Shown in pieces: positions 27,524-36,657 of a stretch of 64,000 nucleotides of DNA. Below the pieces are notes generated by a model that was not told the origin of the DNA, made no database searches, and saw only the letters and a program-made list of their open reading frames with translations. The translations under genes and the position numbers were made by a program. The stretch's first letter is position 1. The number at the start of each line of letters is the position of its first letter. Source of the DNA: an uncultured Rhodospirillales bacterium (lineage in GTDB: Bacteria; Pseudomonadota; Alphaproteobacteria; ATCC43930; CGMCC-115725). The stretch covers positions 558,001 through 622,000 of the forward strand of contig CAIJOA010000011.1 in NCBI GenBank assembly GCA_903822185.1, given 5' to 3'.

Positions 27524-28222
27524 TCAGCGATAAAGCCGCGCGCAGCAACGCGCCAAATAGTTGAAGACGTTAACATGAAGGTCGCCGCGATTGGCGCGCT
27601 TGTTTTTCGGTTCGATGTCCGCCGTATGCGCCGTCAGCTTCGGCCCGCCCGCCCATTCGGCCATCAATTGCACCTTGCAGGCCTTTTCGAGCTTCAACGC
27701 GACCCAGACCGCCTCTTCAATGCTGGAGGCGGCCGTGACGACGCCGTGATTGCGCAGCAGCAGCGCCTGGTTCGGCCCGAGACAGCCGGCGACCGCCTTG
27801 CCGCGCGTTTGGTCGATAATCAGGTCGGTGGTTTCGGAAAAGACCGGCAGCCGGTTGTGGAAATAGATCCCGTCATTGCCCACCGGCAGCAGCGGCTTGC
27901 CCAGCGACGAGAAGGCCACCGCGTGCGGCGCATGGGTATGGATGACGCAGGCGATGTCGGGCCGGGCGCGGAGGATTTCCGAATGAATGAACACTTCGTT
28001 ATGGCGCGGCATGGCGCCCTCGACTTTGCCGCCTTCGATATCGCAGGTGATGATGTTGTCGCGAGTCATCTCCTCGATACCGATGCCTGCCGGCTTCATC
28101 AGGAACCGGTTTGGCTGATCCGGCAGACGCACCGTGATGTGCCCGGCGACATAGTCGCCCTGGCCTTCGCTGGCGAGAATTCGACCGGCCTCGACGAGCG
28201 TATTTCGGAGCGTATCGGTCAT
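27524..28222 (-). CDS. Class II aldolase/adducin family protein
   Basis: 232 residues with the zinc site of class II aldolases of the fuculose-phosphate type: HTHAPHAVAFSS (two His of the metal site), a preceding HNEVFIHSEIL with the catalytic-type Glu, and LLRNHGVVTAAS with the third His. It may cleave a hydroxy-acid intermediate or, as in several family members near UbiD genes, act as a decarboxylase. AGGGAGAG precedes ATG 28222. First gene of its operon, divergent from the peptide-synthetase cluster. Confidence 0.85.
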   Translation of the reverse strand: MTDTLRNTLVEAGRILASEGQGDYVAGHITVRLPDQPNRFLMKPAGIGIEEMTRDNIITCDIEGGKVEGAMPRHNEVFIHSEILRARPDIACVIHTHAPHAVAFSSLGKPLLPVGNDGIYFHNRLPVFSETTDLIIDQTRGKAVAGCLGPNQALLLRNHGVVTAASSIEEAVWVALKLEKACKVQLMAEWAGGPKLTAHTADIEPKNKRANRGDLHVNVFNYLARCCARLYR

Positions 28223-28261
28223 CGCGGCATCTCTCCCTAAATCGGCTTCTTCGCGCGGTAT

Positions 28262-28285
28262 GGTAAACGCATCTTAAGGTAAACG
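28262..28285. promoter_or_regulatory. Pair of GGTAAACG direct repeats in divergent promoter region
   Basis: GGTAAACG occurs at 28262-28269 and 28278-28285, 16 bases apart, in the 190-base AT-richer gap between the divergent aldolase and peptide-synthetase genes. The spacing of about one and a half helical turns is compatible with a regulator site, but no known box is recognised. Confidence 0.3.
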
Positions 28286-28412
28286 AAAATTAGCCATAAC
28301 TTGCGGTCTTATCAGCGAAAATCGTCATTCGCCTGTAGATATTTTGCCCTAAAGGCGGGTCGCGGTGTCGTAGGTAACGGAAATCTAATTTGTCTCTGTC
28401 TTCCTACTCGCG

Positions 28413-30293
28413 ATGTGGAACCAAATCGCGGCCGACGCAGAAGGCGTCCTCCCCCAAAGCCAAATAGAATCGTCGAACGCTCAGGGCCTCGGCACCGTCG
28501 CGCAGCGCGTTGCCAAGATCGCACAGGCAACGCCGCGTGCCATCGCCCTCCGTTCCGGATCACTACAATTGAGCTACGGCGATCTCGACGCCCGGGCCAA
28601 TGAACTAGCGGGCTATCTGCGCTCGTTGGGCGTTGGTCGCGAGGTCGTGGTCGGCGTCGCGCTCGATCGCGGCTTCGAGCGGATCATCGGTTCGCTCGCC
28701 ATCTGGCGCGCCGGCGGCGCTTACTTGCCGCTCGACCCGACCTGGCCCGACGAACGGTTGCGCGCCCTTTTGGACGATGCGCAGGCGCCCGTGGTCCTCG
28801 GCCACGATGTCACGGTCAACAAGCTGGCTAGCGCCGACCGCATGGGCGTTGCCGTCGGCACCGACCGCTCGGCCCTCTCGCAATTCGCCGCGCGCACGAC
28901 GCTGGAAGCGAATGACGACACCGATCTCGCCTATGTGATTTACACCTCGGGCTCGACCGGCGAACCCAAGGGCGTCGAAGTCACACACGGCAACCTCAAT
29001 AATCTCGTCGCCTGGCATCATGCCGCCTTCGACGTCACGGCCGCCGATGCGGCCAGCCACATCGCGGGCCTCGGCTTTGACGCTTCGGTCTGGGAAATCT
29101 GGCCCTATCTCGCCGCCGGCGCGTCGCTGTCGCTGGCCGATGATGAAATCCGTACCTCGCCCAAGGCGCTCCATGCCTGGCTGCTCGATCAGGGCGTCAG
29201 TGTCGCCTTCGTGCCGACGCCGCTGACCGAAATGCTGATGGCGATGGAATGGCCGGCCGGCGGCAAGCTGCGCTTCATGCTGACCGGCGGCGATACGCTG
29301 CATGCCTTTGCCGGTCCGACCCTGCCCTTCACCGTCGTCAATAATTACGGCCCGACCGAATGCACCGTCGTCGCCACATCGGGCCGGGTTCCGACCTTTA
29401 CCGAGAACGGCGAAGCGCCGACCATCGGTAAGGCCATCGCCAACACGACGATCCATCTGCTCGACGAGCAGGGGGTTGTTGTCGCCGACGGCTGGCCGGG
29501 TGAAATCTGCATCGGCGGCCCCAGTGTCGCCCGCGGCTATCGCGGCCGCCCGGAACAAACCGCCGAACGCTTCGTCGCCGATCCGTTCAGCAATGTTCCC
29601 GGCGCCAAGCTCTATCGAACCGGCGACCTCGGCTGTGTCCTTCCGAATGGCGAGTTGTCATTCCGCGGCCGCATCGACAACCAACTCAAGATTCGCGGCT
29701 ACCGGATCGAGCCCGACGGCATCGCCGCCGCCTTGTCGCGTCACGAACAAATCGCCTCCTGCGCCGTTATCGCCCGCGACGACAACCACGGCGAGAAGCA
29801 GCTCGTCGCCTATGTCGTCGGTGGCAGCAACGAAACGCCCTCGGCCGAAGCGATGCGCAGCTTCCTCGAAGCCAGCCTGCCGGAATACATGATCCCGGCC
29901 TCGTTCGTCGGCCTGAGCGCTTTGCCGCTCACCAGCAGCGGCAAGCTCGACAAGGCAGCGCTGCCGGCGCCGACGATCGAGAACACCCTGGGTCAGACCA
30001 GCTTCCGCGCGCCGGAAACCCCGACCGAGAGCAAGCTTGCCGCGATCGTTTCCGAAGTGCTCGGCGGCGGCGCGATCGGCGCGGACGACAATTTCTTCCT
30101 CGTCGGTGGCCATTCGCTGCTCGGCACGCAAGTCGTGATCCGCGCCCGCGATGCCTTCGGTGTCGAGCTGACCTTGTGGCATCTGTTCGAAGCCCAGACC
30201 GTCGCCAATCTCGCGGCGACGATCGAAGGCTTGCTGCTCGCGAAGCTGGAAAATATGAGCGACGAAGAGGCCCAACGCCTCCTCGCGACCTGA
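28413..30293 (+). CDS. NRPS adenylation-thiolation didomain, predicted leucine-specific
   Basis: 626 residues: adenylation domain (about 35-535) then a carrier domain (about 545-615), with no condensation domain, so a loading protein. Core motifs: A3 YTSGSTGEPKGV from residue 177, A5 NNYGPTE, A7 YRTGD, A8 GRIDNQLKIRGYRIE, A10 SSGKLDKAAL; carrier motif FLVGGHSLLG with the pantetheine Ser at 568. Reading the pocket positions by eye (FDASVWE, VAF, MLTGG, NNYGPTECTVV, Lys) gives D-A-W-F-L-G-N-V-V-K, which I recall as a standard leucine code. ATG 28413 lacks a good ribosome site. The P450 gene follows by 20 bases, a pairing typical of beta-hydroxylation on the carrier. Confidence 0.9.
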   Translation: MWNQIAADAEGVLPQSQIESSNAQGLGTVAQRVAKIAQATPRAIALRSGSLQLSYGDLDARANELAGYLRSLGVGREVVVGVALDRGFERIIGSLAIWRAGGAYLPLDPTWPDERLRALLDDAQAPVVLGHDVTVNKLASADRMGVAVGTDRSALSQFAARTTLEANDDTDLAYVIYTSGSTGEPKGVEVTHGNLNNLVAWHHAAFDVTAADAASHIAGLGFDASVWEIWPYLAAGASLSLADDEIRTSPKALHAWLLDQGVSVAFVPTPLTEMLMAMEWPAGGKLRFMLTGGDTLHAFAGPTLPFTVVNNYGPTECTVVATSGRVPTFTENGEAPTIGKAIANTTIHLLDEQGVVVADGWPGEICIGGPSVARGYRGRPEQTAERFVADPFSNVPGAKLYRTGDLGCVLPNGELSFRGRIDNQLKIRGYRIEPDGIAAALSRHEQIASCAVIARDDNHGEKQLVAYVVGGSNETPSAEAMRSFLEASLPEYMIPASFVGLSALPLTSSGKLDKAALPAPTIENTLGQTSFRAPETPTESKLAAIVSEVLGGGAIGADDNFFLVGGHSLLGTQVVIRARDAFGVELTLWHLFEAQTVANLAATIEGLLLAKLENMSDEEAQRLLAT

Positions 30294-30313
30294 ACGCCGA
30301 CCAGGGATAGAAG

Positions 30314-31564
30314 ATGCCCGATTCCGCGCCGATGACCCAAGCCCGCCCCGATCCGAGCCTCAGCCTCTACCGGCTGATGGACCCGGCAGTGCTGGCCGAT
30401 CCCTATCCGCTCTATCGCAAGCTGCGCGAAACCGACCCGGTCCATTGGGACCCCTTCCTTCATGCCTGGGTCGTCACCGGCTATCAGGACTGCATCACCG
30501 TCCTGCATAAATTCTCGGCCGACCGCACTCCGACGCCCGAACAGATCAAGGCGATGGGCATCGATGCGCTCGAGCCGATCGCCAAGGTCATGACCAAGCA
30601 GATGCTGTTCATGGATGCGCCGACGCATACGCGCCTGCGCAAGCTGTGCTCGGTCGCCTTCACTTCGGGCAAGATCGAAAAGCTGCGCAGCCACATCGCG
30701 CAGATCGCCGAAAAGCTGATCGATACGGTCGCCGAGCGCGGCAGCATGGATCTGATCAACGAATTCGCCGCGCCGCTGCCCGCCATCGTCACCGCCGAAA
30801 TGCTGGGCGTGCCGACGGAAGATCACGAGCTGCTGAAAGACTGGTCGCAGGATTTCGCCGAGATGCTGGGCAATTTCCAGCACAATCCCGATCGCGCCTC
30901 GAAGGTCCTCAAAAGCGTTGAAGCGATGACCGCTTATTTCCGCGACGCCATCCGCCAGCAGGAACGGCTGCCGCGCGAAGGGCTGATCAATTCGCTGATG
31001 AGCACCGAAGTCGATGGCGCGCGGCTGACCGAAGAAGAGATCATCGCCAACACCATCGTCACGATGGTGGGCGGTCAGGAAACCACGACGAACCTCATCG
31101 GCAACGGCATGCTGACCCTGCTGCGCAATCCCGCCGCGCTGGCACAATTGCGCGACGATCCGTCGATCATCGAGACGGCGGTCGAGGAATTGCTGCGGTT
31201 CGAAAGCCCGAGCCAGCATACGGCCCGGCTTGCACCGGAAGACACCGAACTGGGCGGCAAGAAGATCAAAAAGCGCGAAGCAGTGATGGCGGTGATGGCT
31301 GCCGGCAATCGCGATCCGCTGCGTTTCGAAGATCCCGACAAGCTCGACCTGCTGCGCAAGGACAATCGCCACCTCGCCTTTGGTTGGGCGGCGCATTTCT
31401 GCTTCGGCGCGCCGCTCGCGCGCATGGAAGGCCAGATCGCCTTCAACGCGCTGCTGCGCCGTCTGCCCGATATCGCGCTGGGTCATCAGCCGTTGGTGTG
31501 GCGCGAAAATCTGGGCCTGCGCGGCTTGAAGGCGATGCCCGTTTCTTTTCGTACAGCGTCGTAA
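30314..31564 (+). CDS. Cytochrome P450
   Basis: 416-residue soluble bacterial P450. The I-helix oxygen-activation motif is VGGQETTTN, the K-helix is EELLRFES (ExxR), and the heme loop is FGWAAHFCFGAPLAR with Cys363 as thiolate ligand; the usual FGxGxHxC reads FGWAAHFC, with Ala for the second Gly. Placed between an A-T protein and a C-A-T-TE protein, it most likely oxidises an amino acid held on the carrier, for example beta-hydroxylation of Leu (inference from NovI-like systems). Ferredoxin partners are not in the cluster; an fdx lies at 54492 but belongs to the isc operon. Confidence 0.92.
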   Translation: MPDSAPMTQARPDPSLSLYRLMDPAVLADPYPLYRKLRETDPVHWDPFLHAWVVTGYQDCITVLHKFSADRTPTPEQIKAMGIDALEPIAKVMTKQMLFMDAPTHTRLRKLCSVAFTSGKIEKLRSHIAQIAEKLIDTVAERGSMDLINEFAAPLPAIVTAEMLGVPTEDHELLKDWSQDFAEMLGNFQHNPDRASKVLKSVEAMTAYFRDAIRQQERLPREGLINSLMSTEVDGARLTEEEIIANTIVTMVGGQETTTNLIGNGMLTLLRNPAALAQLRDDPSIIETAVEELLRFESPSQHTARLAPEDTELGGKKIKKREAVMAVMAAGNRDPLRFEDPDKLDLLRKDNRHLAFGWAAHFCFGAPLARMEGQIAFNALLRRLPDIALGHQPLVWRENLGLRGLKAMPVSFRTAS

Positions 31565-31585
31565 TTTTTTGTTGTTGGTAGCGCG

Positions 31586-34500
31586 ATGAGCAATGTCGCT
31601 CAAATGTCCGAGGCCAAGCGTCTGCTGCTGCAGAAGATGCTGGCCGGCAGCGGCGTGCCCCGCGCCGATCAAGTCGCACCGGTTGTGCGGCGCGCCGAAG
31701 GCACGAACCCGCCGATCTCGCCCGAGCAGACTAATGTCTGGGTCCATGCCTCGATGGCGCTGGATCAGCCGCTCTATAACGAGCCGATCACCATTCATCG
31801 CCGCGGCAGCTTCGATCTCGAATTGCTCGAGCGCAGCTTCAACGAAGTGCTGCGCCGTCACGAAGCCTGGCGCAGCGCCTTCGCCACCATCGACGGTGAC
31901 GTCGTCCAGGTCGTCACGCCCGACCTGCAGATCAAGCTGGCCCTCACCGATCTGACGACGTTCGACGAGGACGATCGCGAAACCGAAGCCCTACGCCTTG
32001 CCACCGAAGACGCGCGCGACCCCATCGATCTGACCAAAGCGCCGCTGTTCCGCGCCCGCGTCCTCAAGATGGACGAGGACGATCATCGGCTTTACCTGAC
32101 GCTGCACCACATCATTTTCGACGGCGTCTCGATCTATAAGATTCTCGTGCCCGAGCTATCGGCGATCTATGCCGCCTACGAAGCGGGTCGCGAACCTGAC
32201 CTCGCCGAACCGAAGCTGCATTACGGCGACTATGCGATCTGGCGGACCGAGCGCATCGAAAGCGGCGCGCTCGACAATCACATGGCCTATTGGAAGCAGC
32301 ATCTGTCCGGCGATCTGCCGGTGCTGCAGCTTCCGACCGACCGGCCGCGCCCGACGACGCTTGCCTATCACGGTTCGATGGAGACGTTCGGCCTTTCGCC
32401 CGACCTGACCGACAAGCTGAAAGAAATGAGCCAGCGCGAGGGTCTTACCCTCTATATGACGCTGCTCGCAGGCTTTAAGACGATGCTGCATCGCTATAGC
32501 GGCCAGGACGACATCATCATCGGCGGCGTCACCGACACCCGCCGCCGGCCCGAACTGCAGCCCTTGATGGGCTACTTCCTCAATTCTTTCGCGATGCGCA
32601 GCCGTCCCAGCGGCGAGAAGCCGTTCCGCGCTTTTCTGCATGAAGTCCGCGACACGGTCCTTGGCGCGCTCAATGCCAGCGAAGTCCCGTTCGACCGCAT
32701 CGTGCGCGAGCTGAAGCCCAAGCGCGACCCGAGCCGTCATCCGTTGTTCCAAATTTTGTTCTCGATCGAGCCACCCGCGCCCGAGTTTTCAGGTGGCTGG
32801 GATCTCACCCAGATGGACGTGACCGTCGGCGCGGCGAAGTTCGATCTCTATCTCGAACTCGACGAACGGCCGGAAGGCATGTTCGGCCGGTTCCTTTACA
32901 GCACCGAATTGTTCGACGTTTCGACCATCGAGCGGATGATCGGCCATTGGCTGACCGTTCTCGAAGGCGTCGCCGCCGATCCCTCGACCGCGCTTGCCGC
33001 CCTGCCGATGCTGACCGAACCCGAGTCACATCAAATTCTGACCGAGTGGAACGAGACGCGGATGGATTATCCGCAATCGACCCTGCAGGCGTGGATCGAA
33101 GCGACCTGCAAGGAACATCCGGACGCGGTTGCCGTGACGTTCAAAGACGAGTCCTGGACCTATCGCGAGTTGGATCGCCGTTCCACCTTGCTGGCCACCC
33201 GCCTGAAGCTTGCCGGTGTCGGTCCCGAGACCTTGGTCGCGATCGTGATGGAACGGTCGTTCGACATGGTCGTCGGGCTTCTCGCCATCCTGAAAGCGGG
33301 CGGCGCCTATCTGCCGCTGGACCCGGCCCTGCCGGCGCAACGCTTCTCCTATATTCTCGACGACGCCAAGCCGGCCGCGCTGCTGACGCAGCAGGCCCTG
33401 GCCGCGACGCTGCCGAAAGTGCCCTATCCTTCGATCTTCGCCGACGAATATGCCAGCGGCGATGTCGGCAGCATCGATCTGCATGGCGGCGCAACGCCTG
33501 AGAACCTCGCCTATGTTCTCTACACCTCGGGTTCGACCGGTAAGCCCAAGGGCGTCGAGATTACCCATCGCAATCTGGTCAATCTGTTGGCGACGATGAA
33601 GCGCCGTCCCGGCTTCAAGGCCGGACAGTCGCTGCTCGCCGTCACCACCCTGTCGTTCGACATCGCCGCGCTGGAATTGTTCCTGCCGCTGGTCAGCGGC
33701 GGCACCATCGTCATCGCCGATCGCGAAACCGCCAGCGACCCGTCACGCCTCGCAGAATTGATCGAAGCGTCGCAGCCGAACGTCATGCAGGCGACCCCTG
33801 CCACCTGGCGCGGCTTGGTCGAGCTTGGTTGGATCGGCTCGAAGAACATGACCATCCTCTGCGGCGGCGAAGCCTTGCCCCGCGAGTTGGCCGATAAGCT
33901 GCTGCCGCGTTGCCGTGGCCTGTGGAACATGTACGGACCGACCGAGACCACGATCTGGTCCACAATCGAACAAGTTCATCCCGGCAAGGGTCCGATCACC
34001 ATCGGCCGTCCCATCGGCAACACCACGATCTACATCCTCGACACCGAAGGCAATCCGGTTCCCGAAGGCGTCACCGGCGAGATCTTCATCGGCGGCACAG
34101 GCGTCGCGCGCGGTTATCGCAACCGTGCCGACTTGACCCACGAACGCTTCGTCGAGAGCGCGGTTGCCGGCGGCGAACGCATCTACAAGACCGGTGATCT
34201 CGCTCGCTATCACACGCGCGGCGTCATCGAATGTCTCGGCCGTAACGACAACCAGATGAAGATTCGCGGCTTCCGCATCGCGGTCGAAGAAGTCGAAGGC
34301 GCGATGCTGACCCATCCGCGTGTTGCCGCTGCCGCCGTCAAAGCCTGGCCCGATGCGTCGGGCGAGATGAGTCTTGCCGCTTATGTCGTCGCGCGCAGCA
34401 ATCCCGGCCCCAGCGCCGCGGAACTGCGCCGCTTCATGCGGCAGAGCCTGCCCAGCTATATGATCCCGTCGCGTTTCGTGACGATGGACGCCTTGCCGAT

Positions 34501-35626
34501 GACGCCCAATCGCAAGGTCGATCGCAACGCCCTGCCGGAACCGGACGCGGCAGTGATCGAACTGGCCTTTGCCGCGCCCGAAGGCGAGCGCGAGACACGC
34601 CTCGCCAATATCTGGAAAGAGGTGCTGAACGTCCGTTCGGTCGGACAGCACGACAATTTCCATGATCTCGGCGGCCATTCGCTGCTGATGGCCAAGCTGA
34701 TCACCCGCATCCACGCGCAGTTCGGCCGTCAGTTGACGATGGCGTCGGTCTTCAACGCGCCGACACTCCGCGGCATGGCCGCCTTGCTGGGCGAAGCACA
34801 TACGGAAAAGCCCGCGCCGCGTCTCGTCAATGTGCAACCGAACGGCACGCGTCCGCCGCTCTACTGGCTATTCGGCGGCCCGACGGTTCGCCCCTTGGCC
34901 GAAGCGATGGGTCAGGATCAGCCGTTCTTCGGCGTCGCGCTCGATATCGCCGATCAGGAAAAGCTGCCCTACGGCGTAAGCCTCGCCGACATCGCCGCGC
35001 CGCTCGCGCGCACCATTCGCGAGGCGCAACCCAACGGCCCTTACTTCATCGGCGGCTGGTGCACCGCCGGCATCGTTGCCTACGAAGTGTCGCGTCAATT
35101 GATGGCCGAGGGCTGCGAAGTCGGCTTGACGGTGATGGTCCATTCGACCAACCCGGTTCACTATCGCCGCATCACCAAGACGGCGATGCGCAAGAGCAAG
35201 ATCCGCCATCACATGCAGATGCTGATGCGCCACAAGGGCCGCGACCGCTGGACCTACGCCATGGAACGCGTGCGCGGCATCTTCGAGGAAGCCACCGACC
35301 GCTTCCGCGCGCCGGATACCGTCGGCAACGGCGAAGGCGTCGCCTTCAACAAGATCCTCGACAACGCCGCGCTGCATTACGCGCCGGAGCCGTTCGCCGG
35401 CGACATCGCCCTGTTCCAGCCGGCCGATCGTCCCGACGTGCTCGATTACCGTCCCGGCTGGCGTGAGGTCGTACGCGGCGCCTTCGCCTCATTCGAAATT
35501 CCCGGCGCGCACCGCACCATGCTGGAAGCCCCGTACGTCGCAGAGCTTGCCGCGCGCATGAATGCCTGCTTGCGCCGCGCCCAGCTTCACACGCCGTACG
35601 TCCCGCCGCTACGCAAGGCGAGTTGA
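31586..35626 (+). CDS. Non-ribosomal peptide synthetase, C-A-T-TE, with Cys-type thioesterase
   Basis: 1346 residues. Condensation domain about 45-485 with intact HHIIFDG at 174-180; adenylation about 495-985 with YTSGSTGKPKGV near 646, MYGPTETTIW near 782 and a Lys in NRKVDRNAL; carrier LGGHSLL with Ser near 1031; thioesterase about 1095-1340. The pocket reads D-I-L-Q-L-G-M-I-W-K, close to the glycine code I recall. The thioesterase nucleophile elbow is GGWCTAG with Cys1159 in place of Ser; the codon is TGC. A 45-residue N-terminal leader precedes the C domain. With the upstream A-T protein, the assembly line would join (hydroxy)Leu to Gly. Confidence 0.92.
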   Translation: MSNVAQMSEAKRLLLQKMLAGSGVPRADQVAPVVRRAEGTNPPISPEQTNVWVHASMALDQPLYNEPITIHRRGSFDLELLERSFNEVLRRHEAWRSAFATIDGDVVQVVTPDLQIKLALTDLTTFDEDDRETEALRLATEDARDPIDLTKAPLFRARVLKMDEDDHRLYLTLHHIIFDGVSIYKILVPELSAIYAAYEAGREPDLAEPKLHYGDYAIWRTERIESGALDNHMAYWKQHLSGDLPVLQLPTDRPRPTTLAYHGSMETFGLSPDLTDKLKEMSQREGLTLYMTLLAGFKTMLHRYSGQDDIIIGGVTDTRRRPELQPLMGYFLNSFAMRSRPSGEKPFRAFLHEVRDTVLGALNASEVPFDRIVRELKPKRDPSRHPLFQILFSIEPPAPEFSGGWDLTQMDVTVGAAKFDLYLELDERPEGMFGRFLYSTELFDVSTIERMIGHWLTVLEGVAADPSTALAALPMLTEPESHQILTEWNETRMDYPQSTLQAWIEATCKEHPDAVAVTFKDESWTYRELDRRSTLLATRLKLAGVGPETLVAIVMERSFDMVVGLLAILKAGGAYLPLDPALPAQRFSYILDDAKPAALLTQQALAATLPKVPYPSIFADEYASGDVGSIDLHGGATPENLAYVLYTSGSTGKPKGVEITHRNLVNLLATMKRRPGFKAGQSLLAVTTLSFDIAALELFLPLVSGGTIVIADRETASDPSRLAELIEASQPNVMQATPATWRGLVELGWIGSKNMTILCGGEALPRELADKLLPRCRGLWNMYGPTETTIWSTIEQVHPGKGPITIGRPIGNTTIYILDTEGNPVPEGVTGEIFIGGTGVARGYRNRADLTHERFVESAVAGGERIYKTGDLARYHTRGVIECLGRNDNQMKIRGFRIAVEEVEGAMLTHPRVAAAAVKAWPDASGEMSLAAYVVARSNPGPSAAELRRFMRQSLPSYMIPSRFVTMDALPMTPNRKVDRNALPEPDAAVIELAFAAPEGERETRLANIWKEVLNVRSVGQHDNFHDLGGHSLLMAKLITRIHAQFGRQLTMASVFNAPTLRGMAALLGEAHTEKPAPRLVNVQPNGTRPPLYWLFGGPTVRPLAEAMGQDQPFFGVALDIADQEKLPYGVSLADIAAPLARTIREAQPNGPYFIGGWCTAGIVAYEVSRQLMAEGCEVGLTVMVHSTNPVHYRRITKTAMRKSKIRHHMQMLMRHKGRDRWTYAMERVRGIFEEATDRFRAPDTVGNGEGVAFNKILDNAALHYAPEPFAGDIALFQPADRPDVLDYRPGWREVVRGAFASFEIPGAHRTMLEAPYVAELAARMNACLRRAQLHTPYVPPLRKAS

Positions 35627-35628
35627 TC

Positions 35629-36339
35629 ATGACCCGCCCCGTCGTTCATGTCTGCTGGACCGATCTCGATGTCTATGGGCTCGATATGCCGCACCTGCGT
35701 GCACTGCTGAGCGCGAGCGAGAACGAGCGGGCATCGCGGTTCCGCTTCGAGCACGACAGCCGCCGTTATATCGCGCGGCACGGCTTACTGCGTCTGCTGC
35801 TGGCCCGCGCGCTTCATACCACACCGACCGCGTTGCGCTTTACGACCAATACCTACGGCAAACCAGCGCTTGTCGGCAACGATCTGCATTTCAATATGTC
35901 GCATTCGCACGGCCTCGCTCTCTTCACTTGGTCGCATGACGTCGAGGTCGGCTGCGATATCGAGCGGCAGGATTCGCGCATCGCCGGTGAAAGCATTCCC
36001 GAGCAATTTTTCTCGGTGAGCGAGCGTCATGCGCTGCGCCGCCTGCCCGCCTCGATGCAGACCGAAGGCTTCTTCAACGCCTGGACGCGCAAAGAAGCTT
36101 ATATCAAAGGCCACGGCGAAGGTCTGTCCTTGCCGCTCGACAGCTTCGATGTCTCGCTCGGTCCGGATGAAGAACCGGCCTTGCTGCGCGGCTGCGACGG
36201 CTGGAGCGTTCAATGTCTCGAACCGGAGCCGTTCTATCCCGCGGCGATCGTCGCCGCTGCACCGTCATGGCGGATGGAGATCCATCCGCTTCACCCCGCC
36301 GCGCTGCTCGCCGATACCCTGCACGACGTCGCCGCCTGA
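35629..36339 (+). CDS. 4'-phosphopantetheinyl transferase, Sfp type
   Basis: 236 residues, two-lobed Sfp-type enzyme that attaches phosphopantetheine to carrier-domain Ser residues. Motifs: YGKPAL, then NMSHSHGLALF, VGCDIERQD (metal-binding Asp and Glu) and FFNAWTRKEAYIKGHGEGL (W-x3-KE-A-x-K-G-x-G). An in-frame TTG lies at 35623, but ATG 35629 after AAGGCGAG is better. It starts two bases after the peptide-synthetase stop, so it probably serves the two carrier domains of this cluster. Confidence 0.9.
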   Translation: MTRPVVHVCWTDLDVYGLDMPHLRALLSASENERASRFRFEHDSRRYIARHGLLRLLLARALHTTPTALRFTTNTYGKPALVGNDLHFNMSHSHGLALFTWSHDVEVGCDIERQDSRIAGESIPEQFFSVSERHALRRLPASMQTEGFFNAWTRKEAYIKGHGEGLSLPLDSFDVSLGPDEEPALLRGCDGWSVQCLEPEPFYPAAIVAAAPSWRMEIHPLHPAALLADTLHDVAA

Positions 36340-36614
36340 ATCGGCGCACGTCGCCGCTGCACCGAACAATTTTCCCTAAATAGCGGATTAAAATCCGACA
36401 CGCGGACGTCTCGCGATGGCTTTGCGAGACGGTTCCATGACAATTGGGGCAGCGTATCCAATCTAAGCCACAAAGCTGCCACGCTTCACCGCTCAATCTC
36501 GTTAAGCGCCACTCCAATGTGGTCGAAATGTGAAGAAAGTGGGAGCAACGCGCCCATGTAAGATATTGTTGTGGCACAAGGTTTTTGACGCACAAAAGCC
36601 GATTTTCAAATCCT
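36340..36614. other. Intergenic leader region upstream of ECF sigma gene
   Basis: With the hairpin that follows, this makes a 318-base gap without a gene. AT content is higher than in the surrounding genes and increases toward the sigma gene. I searched by eye for the GGAAC/CGTT pattern of EcfG-type promoters and did not find a convincing pair. No ORF with coding character and no terminator with a T run was seen. Confidence 0.5.
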
Positions 36615-36653
36615 AAATCTCCTCATCGAGTTCGTGACTGCATGAGGAGATTT
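36615..36653 (+). promoter_or_regulatory. 12-bp hairpin sequestering the ribosome binding site of the ECF sigma gene
   Basis: Arm 36615-36626 (AAATCTCCTCAT) is perfectly complementary to arm 36642-36653 (ATGAGGAGATTT), with a 15-base loop. The right arm contains the Shine-Dalgarno GAGGAGA, and ATG 36658 follows four bases after the stem. In mRNA the site would be fully paired, so translation should depend on melting, a trans factor or a competing fold. Function is inferred; the complementarity is directly seen. Confidence 0.72.
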
Positions 36654-36657
36654 TCAG

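Noticed and set aside
29993-31861. 622-codon open frame opposite the P450 and NRPS genes
   Set aside because: Antisense shadow of three well-supported genes.
36340-36614. EcfG-type promoter (GGAAC/CGTT) before the sigma gene
   Set aside because: No pair with proper spacing was found by eye.
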